From: Apostichopus japonicus
Taxonomy: Eukaryota; Echinodermata; Holothuroidea; Aspidochirotida; Stichopodidae
Assembly: GCF_037975245.1 (NCBI RefSeq)
Contig: NC_092565.1
Coordinates: 11,340,499-11,404,498, forward strand
Reading direction: 5' to 3'
DNA length: 64,000 nt
The notes beneath the pieces are model-generated. The model had not been told where the DNA came from, did not search any database, and saw only the letters and a list, made by a program, of their open reading frames with translations. This document shows positions 26,876 to 37,879 of this stretch, one piece after another. Numbering within the stretch: the stretch's first letter is position 1; each line of letters opens with the position of its first letter. Position numbers and translations under genes: made by a program.

Positions 26876-27523
26876 GGTCACATCCCTCCATTTTCAAAAT
26901 CTTGGATCCGCCCTTAGCTTGTACCTGTGTTCACTTGTTATTGGGCCTTTACATATACCAGGTGTACGGAGGTCAGGATGCAAAATGCATCCTCTTCTCC
27001 ATTGGGCCTTTAAAGCATAATGCTAACTTATATGCTATTTTAGGGGTGACTGATTCCACCAATTACAACACTTAAAATGATATCCCGTAAAAGTTATCTC
27101 CTTCAACTTTCTAGGATGACTTCGCCATCACCGGGTCTCGCAGACTTGCTAGATCTGTATCATCATTGACCAGGGGCGTCAATCCGATTTGAAACGTGGG
27201 GGGGACGGAATCGATTCGAGTATTCCGGCCGTAAGTACTGTCTAAGCGGAGCGCCACCATCGGTTGGCGCGCAGGGTACAAGAAAATTTTTCTTCTGGCA
27301 GACCCCTCAGATTGCAGGAAACGGCACTTCCCGTGCATTATGGCAGAAAGCAACACCCCTAAAATTGATAAAAATTTCCGGCAATTTTTTATTTTGGGAA
27401 ATATTCTCAAAGGAAGTGATCGCCATTTATTCCTAAGTTTACCAATTCCTCGTCTCCCAGAAGCGCCCAACATTTAAGATATCGAAACATTTTCGTGTTG
27501 GCTGATCCATGATCACCGCCCAT

Positions 27524-28175
27524 CAAGGGCGGCGGAATCACTTTTAATCTGGGGGGGGGGGGGCACCGACATCAAAGGGCACTTTGCAGCAATTCGATTG
27601 GACTGATGCAGCCTTATATTTAGTACCCTTTACAACTCTTATTGTCTTATCTTATTTGTGTACACACATCACTCCATCAACGCCCCCCCCCCCCTCTCGA
27701 GGAAAATATGCATACTAGCACTGCCATATCCAATGTGCAAATTGGGAAACAAGGAACAAGTTTTCTTTTGAGACAAAATGAGGCGAAACCATGCTAATTG
27801 CTAATGTAGGAATCTTCCGAATTAGAGTTTATTTCTTGTTAATATCTTAACAAATTTGTTTCATTCGAAATAGCTTTGAGTTTGACCCACAGAAATTCAC
27901 TAAGAGTCAGAGGCGTAGCCAGGAGTTGCAAAGTTGTATGCACGACTATCTGGGCGGAGCGCCACCATCGGTTGGCGCAGAGCGTAGTAGACATTTTTTG
28001 GTTTTACAAACCCCTCAGATGGCCGGAAAAAGGCCCTTCCCGAGTGTTCATTCTGGTTCCCTGGCTTCTTGCTAACTTGAGACACCTCAATTTTTATGTA
28101 GAAAATGGGCACGTTTTTAACCTGAGGAAAAGTGGGGGCACGTGCCCCCTGTGCCCCTCGATTCCGCCGCCCTTG
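27524..28175. mobile_element. 652-bp non-autonomous hAT element nested in the larger one
   Basis: The perfect 16-bp inverted ends are CAAGGGCGGCGGAATC. They are flanked on both sides by CCGCCCAT (27516-27523 and 28176-28183), an 8-bp target duplication. No transposase frame was found inside. Confidence 0.8.
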
Positions 28176-28586
28176 CCGCCCATGCCCGTGAGAAGTGGTG
28201 ACTGGGTGAAGAAAAAGCCATGCCGTTTGAAAACATGGGCAGAAAAAGTGAAAGTATCGAAACCTAAGGTAAAACGCGCGATAACGAAGTGATTATTTCC
28301 CAGGTTAATTGAGACTGTATCAAACGCGAGCTTAGGACAAACATATTCAAAGGTAATGGCATTACTAATCCCGATATGTCGTCTTTGAGGTGTGTGGAAA
28401 ATCCGCAACGACCATCAAAGAGCAATTGAATATTTAGTTTACTTTTCGATTTCGAAAACACTTTCTTTTTAAATTATGACAAAATTTTATGACACCTTTG
28501 ATTTTTTTTGGGGGGGGGGGGCTGTGCCCCCGGGCCCCAATGGGCACGACGCCACTGACCCCAGGGCCTCAGATATAGGCCCATTG

Positions 28587-28952
28587 CAGGGGTGGGCAAC
28601 CTTTTGAATGAATGGGCCAGATTTTAGGAGTGAGAGATTGACAGGGCCGCACCTAACCAACGGCCTGCTGCTGATTTCAAACCTTTGATTCCGAGGACGT
28701 TCAAGCAATAGGTGTGTGTACTTAATCTGTATTCACAAAACCATAATGTCAATACAGTCCTGTTGATAATTAATGGTGATAATAGACCAACTTGACAGCA
28801 TCATAAGTGCAGATAAATTCTAAGCAGCTAGCTTGTTTTTGGTGATGATGCAAAATCGATTGATTTTTTTCTTTTTCTTTTTCTTGAGACATCTCACGGG
28901 CCGCAAAAAATCACTGGCGGGCCGCATGTGGCCCGCAAGTTGCCCACCCCTG
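28587..28952. mobile_element. 366-bp hAT-like MITE (CAGGGGTGGGCAAC ends)
   Basis: The 14-bp inverted ends are perfect (CAGGGGTGGGCAAC). The interior shows the GGGCCGC and GGCCCGC strings common in this widespread MITE type. The flanking 8-mers GCCCATTG and GTCTATAG agree at 5 of 8 positions, so the target duplication has decayed. It lies inside the 27171-30814 element. Confidence 0.7.
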
Positions 28953-29929
28953 GTCTATAGGAACGATGTCCCAAAATTTCCCCGGACATATAGGCGAAGG
29001 AAGCTATCCGCCGCGACTGCATGTGAGTTTCTCGACTTTCTGTCCTGGGAGTCATACCACAAAATGGTGCATTTGCTCATACGCCATTATTAATAATTTA
29101 AATAACTAACTAATAAGGCACAGCCCATATCCGAGTTCGTATAGCGAGCTTAGCGCAAATTTGGCGCCAGCATGTTAAACCAGGTTGCTAGGTCTACGAG
29201 AATACATTTACATGAAATTTGAAAACAAGGATAGCAAGACAAACAACTTTTATTATGTTTTCAGGACCTCACACATGCGCATGTATCGTCAGACTTAGAA
29301 TAGGTCCCATGTGAGTGGTGGCTAAAGTGATGAAGGCATGAAAATAAATCAGTGGTTGTTCGTTGGAGTCCTCAAGCAAGTTACCTCGGTTGCTAGGTGG
29401 ATTTGCATCTGGTTATCGGGTGAATTCTGGTCGGAGCGTACTATGTAACCACCATGTACCCAGGGAAGTAGCTAAGGCCTGATGATTGGGGGGGGGGGGG
29501 TGTAGTGGCTTAAAATCGGTTTTGAAGCCAGAAAATTCCAACTGCTGCTTTGTACCCCCCACCCTCCCGCTACTCGTCAACGATACGGTCAGTGTCAGTC
29601 AGAAAACCCAATCTTTCGCGACTGCACTTCTGTTACGAACTTGTTGCGATACATTTGTACCCACTGGCACTCATTTCAAAAACTTATTGGCCCCCCCCAC
29701 CCCAACCAAATATTTCTGTGAAATTCCGGCAATATGCTGATAGCTTTTTGGATAATTTGCAATGTGTTTTTCAGTGGTTATACTGATATTATTATTACCC
29801 AACAATTATCACCAATACGGAAGGGTAATAAGACGGAAAATGATTGTATGCTATTTGCATGCGATGTAAAAACCGATGCATGCCTGTATGATATGCACAT
29901 GATCATGTGTGATGCGCGCGTAGCGCGCG

Positions 29930-30016
29930 AAAAATTTTGGTTATATTTTTCGGGCAAGTCCCCCCCCCCCCCCCCACACACAAAACAAATTGGGCTCCTA
30001 CGCCTATATGACGGTA
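29930..30016. mobile_element. Partial relative of the PERK-intron element
   Basis: Shares GCGCGAAAAATTTTGGTT, a GGGCAAGT-poly-C segment and the end GGGCTCCTACGCCTAT with the element at 50446-51217. The other end was not located. It sits inside the 27171-30814 hAT element. Confidence 0.5.
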
Positions 30017-30293
30017 GTTCTATTAGGCCTTTTTTTGTAGTATTCAAAATCATAAGAAGTTTTGTACGGTGGAGTATAAGAATCGCCAGAAACAATTTCC
30101 CAAAGTGGCAAGGAAAACGTGGTAAATATGACAGGTTAAAGGTCAATTTGACCGAAATTTAAACAAAAATTTACATGAAAAGGCCTAGATAAACTAGAGT
30201 GCGACAGTCGGAAATTCCGACTGTCGCACTCCAATTTTCCAACTAGCGTCAGTTTTACCATGGCTTGGGGGTGAGACACACCCACACCCCTTC

Positions 30294-30635
30294 TTACGAC
30301 GTCCCTGCGCGGTGAATATGGAACACGATCACATGGTTCAGCCTCTGTTGAGTCATGGTGCTCCGTAGCCTTGTCTTCAAAAGCCTCAAAGCACTAAAAG
30401 ATCTCTCGGCTTCCGTCGAACTGGCGGAGGAGACGAGGAGCAATCGCAAGAGAGCTCCGACTTCACCAAACATAGCCCGTACCACTGGATTCATCAACTT
30501 GAATATTTGTCTATACCCTTCAACCGACGACGAATGGAACTGGCCTCGAAATAAAGGCAGACTAAGCTTAAGATTGTTGGAGAGCTCAGGGTACCAACTC
30601 ACGAGATCTGGGTGGAATTCTCCATTTAGCAACAT
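30294..30635 (-). pseudogene. hAT transposase, C-terminal dimerisation domain fragment
   Basis: A 113-codon reading frame ends in the hAT C-terminal motif: ASSTEAERSFSALRLLKTRL, RSTMTQQRLNHVIVFHIHR. The frame stays open ~20 codons upstream of this Met, then meets a stop. The N-terminal zinc finger and the RNase H-like catalytic core were not found, so this is a decayed remnant. It lies near the right end of an element with hAT-type ends and an 8-bp target duplication, consistent with its origin. Confidence 0.85.
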
Positions 30636-31819
30636 TGAGTGATATTCGAGGATATGAATCCTAAGATGTGTAAGCCGTAACCAAATAGAGCCACGCCACT
30701 ACTCTTTTTCCAAATGTGTGTGGGGGGGGGGGACATTTGATATTGTTTCCCCCATCCATCGAAATGTGGGGGGGGGGACGTGTTCCCCCGCCCCCCCCTG
30801 GATTGACGCCCATGTCATTGACTCAAAAGATCTCCCAATGATTTAAGATTATCTACCTCCTTTAGAAATCCCGAACGAATTTCTCTTGTGGGTTCCTGTA
30901 CTCACTTTTGGCATAGATTCCGTCGATAATACCCACACTACTTTGCAATTAAAGAAATGAAACACTCACCAGAGCTTCATACTTATACACAAGATAAAGT
31001 TCTAACCTGCAACAGTCAGGGTGAGTTCACATCAAATGTAAATCCTGGTTAGTCTACTTTGAAGATCATAATCCATTTCTGTATATTTCAATGTTACTGC
31101 TATGCACGGTGCTGGTATCCGTACGCAGTACCATTTAATTAACGACATGAGTAGCCTACCCAAGTTCCTTTCGGGCGCGCAGTATACGCGCGATTGCGCA
31201 TATCATGCCATGCACAGACTATAGACAGGTACTGTACAGGGATCGTGTGTAATGACGTTAATGAGTTTTTTTCGCATTTTTCAATGAATAGAACAGGTTA
31301 GTTAACGTTTACCTGCCGCCGCTGGTGAAAGATTAGCAGAGAAAATCCCGAAGAGGGTAAAATTCAAGCCACACGTAATCACTCAGGCTGATTACTAGCA
31401 TTTGCAACCTAATATTTAAGGTCAAGATTCTTGTGTTTGCAGACGATCTAACTCTAACACTACAGTTCTGCCAAAACGAAAGAATATCATACCAGCAATT
31501 AACGTTAGGATACGATTAGATATTTCTTTATTTTTGCGTAAAATTGAAACTGCTACTGTAGTGCCTTATGGAAGCACAACTTAATTGAAAGATAAGTTTC
31601 TTCTAAGGAAGCCCTAGCTTAATCATCACCCATATGTGTAGCCTAACCTCCATTCACCATCATACTTAGATAACCGTCAGTCTACATGTATAGGCTAGGC
31701 ATGTATTCAAAAGGGAGGAGTGCTTACATTTGCAACTGCATATTTAATTAGTGGGCTACACCATGTTGCAAGTGCTAAGTTGCTAACTGTGCTGTGGAAA
31801 GAACCATCTAGACTGAATA

Positions 31820-31966
31820 CACAGAGTTGTTGACAATTAACCATTCATAATTATGGACGTTAAATATGAATGTAAGAGACTGACTTCGGTCAGCTTGCGG
31901 CTTTGATAAGCCTATGAGGCTTCTTCGCGAGTTCCTGCTTGCAGGAGGATCTAATATATACATACA
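31820..31966 (+). mobile_element. tRNA-derived SINE, copy 2 (5' truncated)
   Basis: Lacks the tRNA head and begins at ACAGAGTTGTTGACAATTAA. The body from GGACGTTAAATATGAATG to CTTGCAGGAGGATCTAA is nearly identical to copy 1. 5' truncation is typical of retroposed SINEs. Confidence 0.8.
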
Positions 31967-32551
31967 ATATAGCTGACAGGAGATGCCTCATGTAGACTTA
32001 TAACAGTAATTATTAGAGCATATATTCCTAGGGCTAAGTTGTGGCATTGGTAGCCTCATTGGTGGCAGTCATAGTTGTGTCCAGTTATACTAAATGCTCA
32101 TAGTCATAGTACATTTGGTAACAAATGAGTTTAATGGATTGCATGTTGTTGTAAAATCTGCAAGATGCTGAAAATGGCCAACTGACTAGTTGGGGCCAAA
32201 AAAGCTCTAGGATATATTTGCATTGGATTAATAATTTGTTTGACAGTAGTTATGCTCACACAAACAAAGCAAGGCAGTTTCCTACAAGTTTTGAACCTTT
32301 AGGCAATGCTTCCTATTGATTCACTTTTCTCTTTTGATGCTTAACTTTGGGTTTTTATGCACAGTTTAATACCATTGATCTGTATTTACATGGCTGGTAG
32401 CATGATCCTTTGGTATTTAAACACATTTCTCCACTTAGAGAACTATTGATGACAAAAATTTCAACCTTTATTGTTGAAATGGAGAAATTCTGTCTCTGCT
32501 GACTTAAGAGTGAATAGTTCTGTTTTTGTTTTATTTTAGACATTATTTCAA

Positions 32552-34111
32552 ATGGCAGAACCAACAGACAGAAGCTCTGGGGAAAAGGAAATCTTTAAAG
32601 GTCCTTGTGTGGTGAGTATGGACATAGACTTTAGCAGAAACATAATTCACGGGCAGTTTGAAAATTGTGCGAATGGTATTTTACAGGCCTAGAATTTCAC
32701 AATGTTAGCCACTTGCTAAATAAAAAAAAAACTGCAAAAAAAAATTCTTCTGGCTAAATTCAAGTTTTCACTGGCAGTTTCCTGAATAACAGACACACAT
32801 CAGGTATTATACAGGCTTTTGAGAGCAGCCCAATAATATTTGGTGATAATAAACGGTAATACAGGGCTTATTATATAGGTACAGAGATCATGCCGATTCT
32901 TAATTGGCTGATGGTCGTTTACCAAGTGTTTATGTTCTAATGTCTACTGGAAGAAATATGCCAGTGCTTTTACTTCAACTGGCATATAGTGAAATCCACT
33001 GGCATCTAGTCATTATAAATAACCAGAGTTTTGATTATATTTGCCTTTTACACTAACAAATTAGAACTGTTTTGTTAAGTAGCTACTTCCCATTCATGTT
33101 CAGTAGGGCAAACTTAAGCTTTTCCCCTTGCTGTCTGCTAGGTGCAAGAGAAACATATTAGGGCTGCATCTGCCATTCAAAGTGCTTCCACTGATCACCA
33201 CCAGTATAAGGATAAGCGTGCAGATCTGGAATATGTCAACAAGCAGCTTGTGGATATGAAAGAGAGACTAATGGAAAACATATGTGAGTAGTCTTTGTTT
33301 TAAATAATTTGCTACATCAACTATGTAACTTGTACTTTATAGGTTAATTATTGTAAATGCGATCTATTTGAGAACAAATTGAAGTATTAAATGTGCATTG
33401 ATCCCCTAGGAAAAGGATTTAAAACCATCATCAAAAAGAATCAAGATTGCTCTTAATTATCATAGAAAATTTCTGGTCACCTGTAGCCTAAGTAGCTCTC
33501 AAAGAGTTTATTTCACCTGCAGTTCTTTCAAAAGGTTGCACATTTATAGCAGTGTAGTATATGGTAATGTGAACATTAATTTCTCATTTTAAATGTTGTA
33601 AGCGATTTTGAAAGTGATGCTAAATATTGGGACTACTATTAGTAACAATCACCATTTTTTTTCTAAAAAGAGAAGTTGATATGATGATTGTTGCTGAAGG
33701 TGGAACAAAACGGGCAAATTACCTTCACAAACGCGAACATGTACAGCCGATTTTGTGTCCCGAAATATATTATTTTCAGTATTTTATGAGAAATCAAATT
33801 CAATAATAGGAAATACATGAATGGACACTAAATTATTCCCTGGACGCTGAGTCTCTACATGACGTCCATCTTTGCAAAATCATAATAAAGGTTTTTAAAG
33901 AGATGAAATAAGAAATAATTGTGATATCATGTGTTCTGAAGTTTTGTGTTTGTGTTTTTATTTCTTTTCTGTTTTCCACATGGAAACAGATAAAGTTCAT
34001 CTGCTACAGGTCGACCTTGCATCTCAGTTTGACCCTCATGTCGTCGAAATCATCAGATCATCCGAGACATCCTGCAGCCAATGTGCTGCATCCATAACAG
34101 AAGGACATTAA
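32552..34111 (+). CDS. Small unrecognised 107-residue protein, three coding exons
   Basis: The exons are 32552-32611, 33142-33283 and 33990-34111. They join in phases 0 and 1 with good sites: donors GTGAGT and GTGAGT, acceptors GTCTGCTAG and GGAAACAG. The product starts MAEPTDRSSGEKEIFKGPCV, has a charged, probably helical middle (QYKDKRADLEYVNKQLVDMK, residues ~41-60; coiled coil possible at ~30-80), and ends SCSQCAASITEGH. There is no signal peptide or membrane segment. An acceptor TTTTATTTTAG at 32529-32539 lies 12 bases before the ATG, so a 5' UTR intron is likely. An AATAAA site follows at 34666. I do not recognise the family; size and composition resemble small subunits of BLOC/BORC-type or kinetochore complexes, but I could not match any of them. 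Confidence 0.65.
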
Positions 34112-34665
34112 AGAACCATTATAGATGGGATGATATTATGCAAGGAGTAAAATGATCTCTACAGTGATGATAGAATCTGAGGCACAGCAGTTTGATTGTA
34201 CTAAGCATACTATTAAGTTTATGTAAATATATCATCTGAAGTAAATGACCTAAGACCTTACATAACATTACATTTTCAAAAAGAATGTTATTTTTCCTTA
34301 TCTAGTATTTGAAGTAAACTGGGATATTTATTCCTATGGCATTGAACATTTACTGTTAATTTGCTTGCTAGTGAGTTCATGTTTCAAGTTTATCCATTTA
34401 TATGCAAGTTGGGATCTCATTTAAATAAGTTTGAAGTAAAAAGATGTTTATTCCAAAGACCTATTTATATTTAAATATTCCAAGAAAAGACTTTCACTTT
34501 GTTATTTCCTTGTTTGTGATGTTTAGTTTTCATTTTTTTCCCTTTATATTCAAGTTGGTATCTCAAACAAGTCAGCTTGTAGTCAGTTAAATATGCCAGC
34601 CAGGAATTTTATAGAAAACATCAAAGTGTTGACCTATAAATTAGGTCTACACTGTAGGTTGTGCA

Positions 34666-34671
34666 AATAAA
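34666..34671 (+). promoter_or_regulatory. Polyadenylation signal of the small plus-strand gene
   Basis: An exact AATAAA lies 555 bp after the stop codon and is followed by a T/GT-rich stretch (TTTTTTGTTGTTGTGG), as expected of a poly(A) site. Confidence 0.5.
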
Positions 34672-35514
34672 GTAATTTTTTGTTGTTGTGGGGTTGAAAA
34701 AAAAGGGGGTGCGCCACATGAATTTGTGACTGCCAGCGGCACAATTTTCAGTCCTTAGTTAGAATGAAATAGCTTACAATGAAATAACAGGATGTGAAAT
34801 ACAGGAAAGAAAGGAAAAGACAGGAATTTAGCTAAATGTCGTGCTAAACTTATACTAAGTATTTTAAGAGATTTCTTTAAAAGTATGAGATGGTTATATG
34901 TTATGTATTTCACTTGTAAAAGTTTGAGTTTAGTGATTTCCCAAACCTGAGAGATACACGTTGGAAGGGTAGATTCAGTTGACTTTCCTGTCTGCTAATT
35001 GTACAGTATTGTTTGTGAGATATATTATATGTTAACTAAGCATTCCAAATACAGTTTATTTGAAACAAAGACATTGCATTTGCTAATGTTTATTTTGGTT
35101 TCAGCAAGGGAAGGATGGACATTGCCAGTAACGTGCACAGGATTTCTAAGGTGGGGGTAGCGGGCCAAATTCTTAATACCTCCGACTGACTTAGGGGATG
35201 GTCATGAACCTTCGTTGTTAGGTGTCTTGGGAGAAGTCCACTGAATGTTTAAAATCACACTAAACATCCACCCCCCAGCTAACGCAGGTAAGGGGCTGTG
35301 CTCCTCCCCCTCTCCGTTGCTTATGCCTCAGGGTCTGAACAATGCTAGACAGTTACTGGTTCTTCAGAATACATTGGTTTAGTAAGTTGTTTTAGAGCAG
35401 GCTTCAAATGAAAACTGATTTTCAAGTTGAATCTTCACAGATAACTATGATGTTCTGATATTTAATTAAGTGAAGCTACACACTAGCTAACAAACCAGAA
35501 TGAAAACATTTCAT

Positions 35515-37792
35515 GGTTCCTTGCTGCTGTTCATTAGTTCCATTCATAGGGAAATTTCTAACAAAGCCCTAATACAACAACAGTACTTTATGCTCACAAA
35601 CTTTAGTTGCCAAAGTAATGCTAAGCCCTGATATCAATTGCAACACACATCAGTGTGTGAAGACTATCTACCATTATCATCATACCAAGTTTGACGAAAT
35701 TCCCATTAGTAATAGTAGCCAAGTAATTGCAATTTGGAGTATTTCACGTTTGACCCCATGACCTCATTAATATTCATGATATGAGCACCAAAATCAACAG
35801 GGTTAACCTACTTACTATTGGCCACCCACTCACCAAGTATGGTAATGATTGGTCATTCCCTTGTTGAGTTATTGTGCATACAAACTTTTCATAACGAAAT
35901 AATGCTAGCCCCCCCCCCCTTATAAACATGCATGATATCAATTGCAACACACATCAGTGTGTGGAGACTATCTACCAATATCATCATACCAAGTTTGACG
36001 AAATTCCAATAAATAGTAGCCAAGTTATTGCAACTTGGGAGTTTTTCACGTTTGACCCGTGACCTCATTAATATTTTTTAACTTTGACCTCGTATAACTT
36101 CGCACACGAAGGTCACACGGGGGTCAACCTATTGACATTTATGATCAGAAGGTACCTTTGACATTTTTGGTGACCTCGGATCACATGACCGTTAAGTTTG
36201 AGAATATTCCCCTATACCATTTGCAACTTGTCCCAAAATATCAACCGTGTCACACCTTGGAACTGAGAGTTATTGCATTAAATGTCTGAAAATTAACTTT
36301 GACCTCGTATAACTCCGCACACGAAGGTCACACGGGGGTCAACCCATTGACATTTATGATCAGAAGGTACCTTTGACATCTGAAAATAGCATCGAAACTG
36401 TAAAAATCCCCAAAACATGAAAAGGTCACCAGAGGTCAAATTGAGGTCAAGGGTCACCCAGATGCGGGTCGACAATTGGATTAAATTGAAGCAACTCCCA
36501 ACCCTAACGGACAATTCGTTCTCAAGTTATCGCAAAAATACTAGTTTGTTATCATTAATTGACCTTTGGTGACCTCGGATCACATGACCGTTAAATTTGA
36601 AAATATTCCCCTATACCATTTGCAACTTGTCCCTAAATATCAACCGTGTCACACCTTGGAACTGGGAATTATTGCACTAAATGTCTGAAAATTTTACTTT
36701 GACCTCATATAACTTCACACACAAAGGTCACCTGGGGTAAACCTATTGGACATTTTTGATTGTTGAGACGTGAATATAGCATCAAAACTGTAGGAATTCA
36801 AACATTTTTTTCTTTGCCCATTTTCTCACCGAAAATACTAGTTTTTTAACATTAATTGACCTTTGATGACCTCGGATCACATGACCGTTAAGTTTGAAAA
36901 TATTCCTCTATACCATTTGCAACTTGTCCCAAAATATCAACCTTGTTACACCTTGGCCCTGGGAGTTATTGCATTAAATGTCTGAAAATTAACTTTGACC
37001 TTGTATAACTTTACAAACAAAGGTCACCCGGGTGTCAACCCATTGACATTTTTGATCGGAAGGTACCTTTGATATCCAAATCTAGCATCAAAACCAAACA
37101 TTTTCTTTTTCGCCCGTTTTCTCCCAAACTAAGCACATTTTTTCTAATGTGACCTTTGACCTTTTGACCTTGGTTTCAAATGTAGTTTGATCTGCTGATT
37201 CCAAAAATCAACACGATAAGTCTGTACAGCCATCCTAACTCTGACCGAAAACTTTGACCCCATATAAGTTCGCACACAAAGGTCACACGGGGGTCAACCT
37301 ATCGATATTTATGATCGGAAGGTACCTTTGACATCTGAAAATAGCATCGAAACTGTAAAAATCCCCAAAACATGAAAAGGTCACCAGAGGTCAAATTGAG
37401 GTCAAGGGTCACCCAGATGTGGGTCGACAATTGGATTACACTGAAGCAACTCCCAACCCTAACGGACAATTCGTTCTCAAGTTATCGCAAAAATACTAGT
37501 TTTTTAACATTAATTGACCTTTGGTGACCTCAGATCACATGACCGTTAAGTTTCAAAATATTGCCCTAACCAGTTCACAACTTGTCCCAAAATATCAACC
37601 TTGTCGCACATTGGCACTGGGAGTTATTGCAGTTTTAGTATTTTGGGTTTTTGGACCATAACTGACCTTTGGTGACCTTTGTGGGCACCAAAAACAATAG
37701 GGTTCATCTACTCACTATGGGCCACCCACCCACCAAGTTTGATCATGATCAGTCAATCCCTTGTTGAGTTATCGTGCATACAAGCTAAAGCG

Positions 37793-37838
<46 letters not shown>

Positions 37839-37879
37839 CAACCTGAATACATAGGTTCCTTTGCTTTCAGCAAGGAACC
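35515..37879. repeat. 2.4-kb composite repeat of TGACC-rich paragraphs
   Basis: Bounded by GGTTCCTTGCTG at the left and CAGCAAGGAACC at the right. The interior repeats degenerate paragraphs such as ACTTTGACCTCGTATAACTT, GGATCACATGACCGTTAA and CCATTTGCAACTTGTCCC several times. It ends with (CA)n at 37794-37836 and a terminal hairpin. No reading frame was found; the transposon class is unknown. Confidence 0.65.
37794..37836. repeat. (CA)n microsatellite
   Basis: A CA run near the right end of the TGACC-rich repeat. Confidence 0.9.

Larger units (their letters stand above)
27171..30814. mobile_element. hAT element with 15-bp ends, 8-bp TSD and nested insertions
   Basis: The left end is CAGGGGCGTCAATCC. 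The right end is its reverse complement with one mismatch (GGATTGACGCCCATG). Both sides are flanked by TCATTGAC (27163-27170 and 30815-30822), a perfect 8-bp target duplication as expected of hAT. The element holds the transposase fragment and at least two further insertions (27524-28175 and 28587-28952). Confidence 0.8.
22137..32539. other. Intergenic, transposon-dense
   Basis: The presumed ADGRA promoter lies just above 22136. From 23.1 to 26.4 kb nothing was recognised. From 26.5 to 30.8 kb is the nested transposon block. At 31.1-31.4 kb is a slightly GC-richer stretch that could hold an untranslated first exon of the small gene (possible donor GGTAAAA near 31356), not proven. Confidence 0.45.

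Noticed and set aside
27111-28112. Minus-strand frames sharing RQPMVALRLDS-like peptides (also at ~58700)
   Set aside because: The peptide is a by-product of the conserved GCGGAGCGCCACC hairpin block in three non-coding hAT elements; the frames have no other similarity.
29734-30162. 142-codon plus-strand frame
   Set aside because: It crosses a poly-C run and transposon sequence, and overlaps the hAT element remnants.
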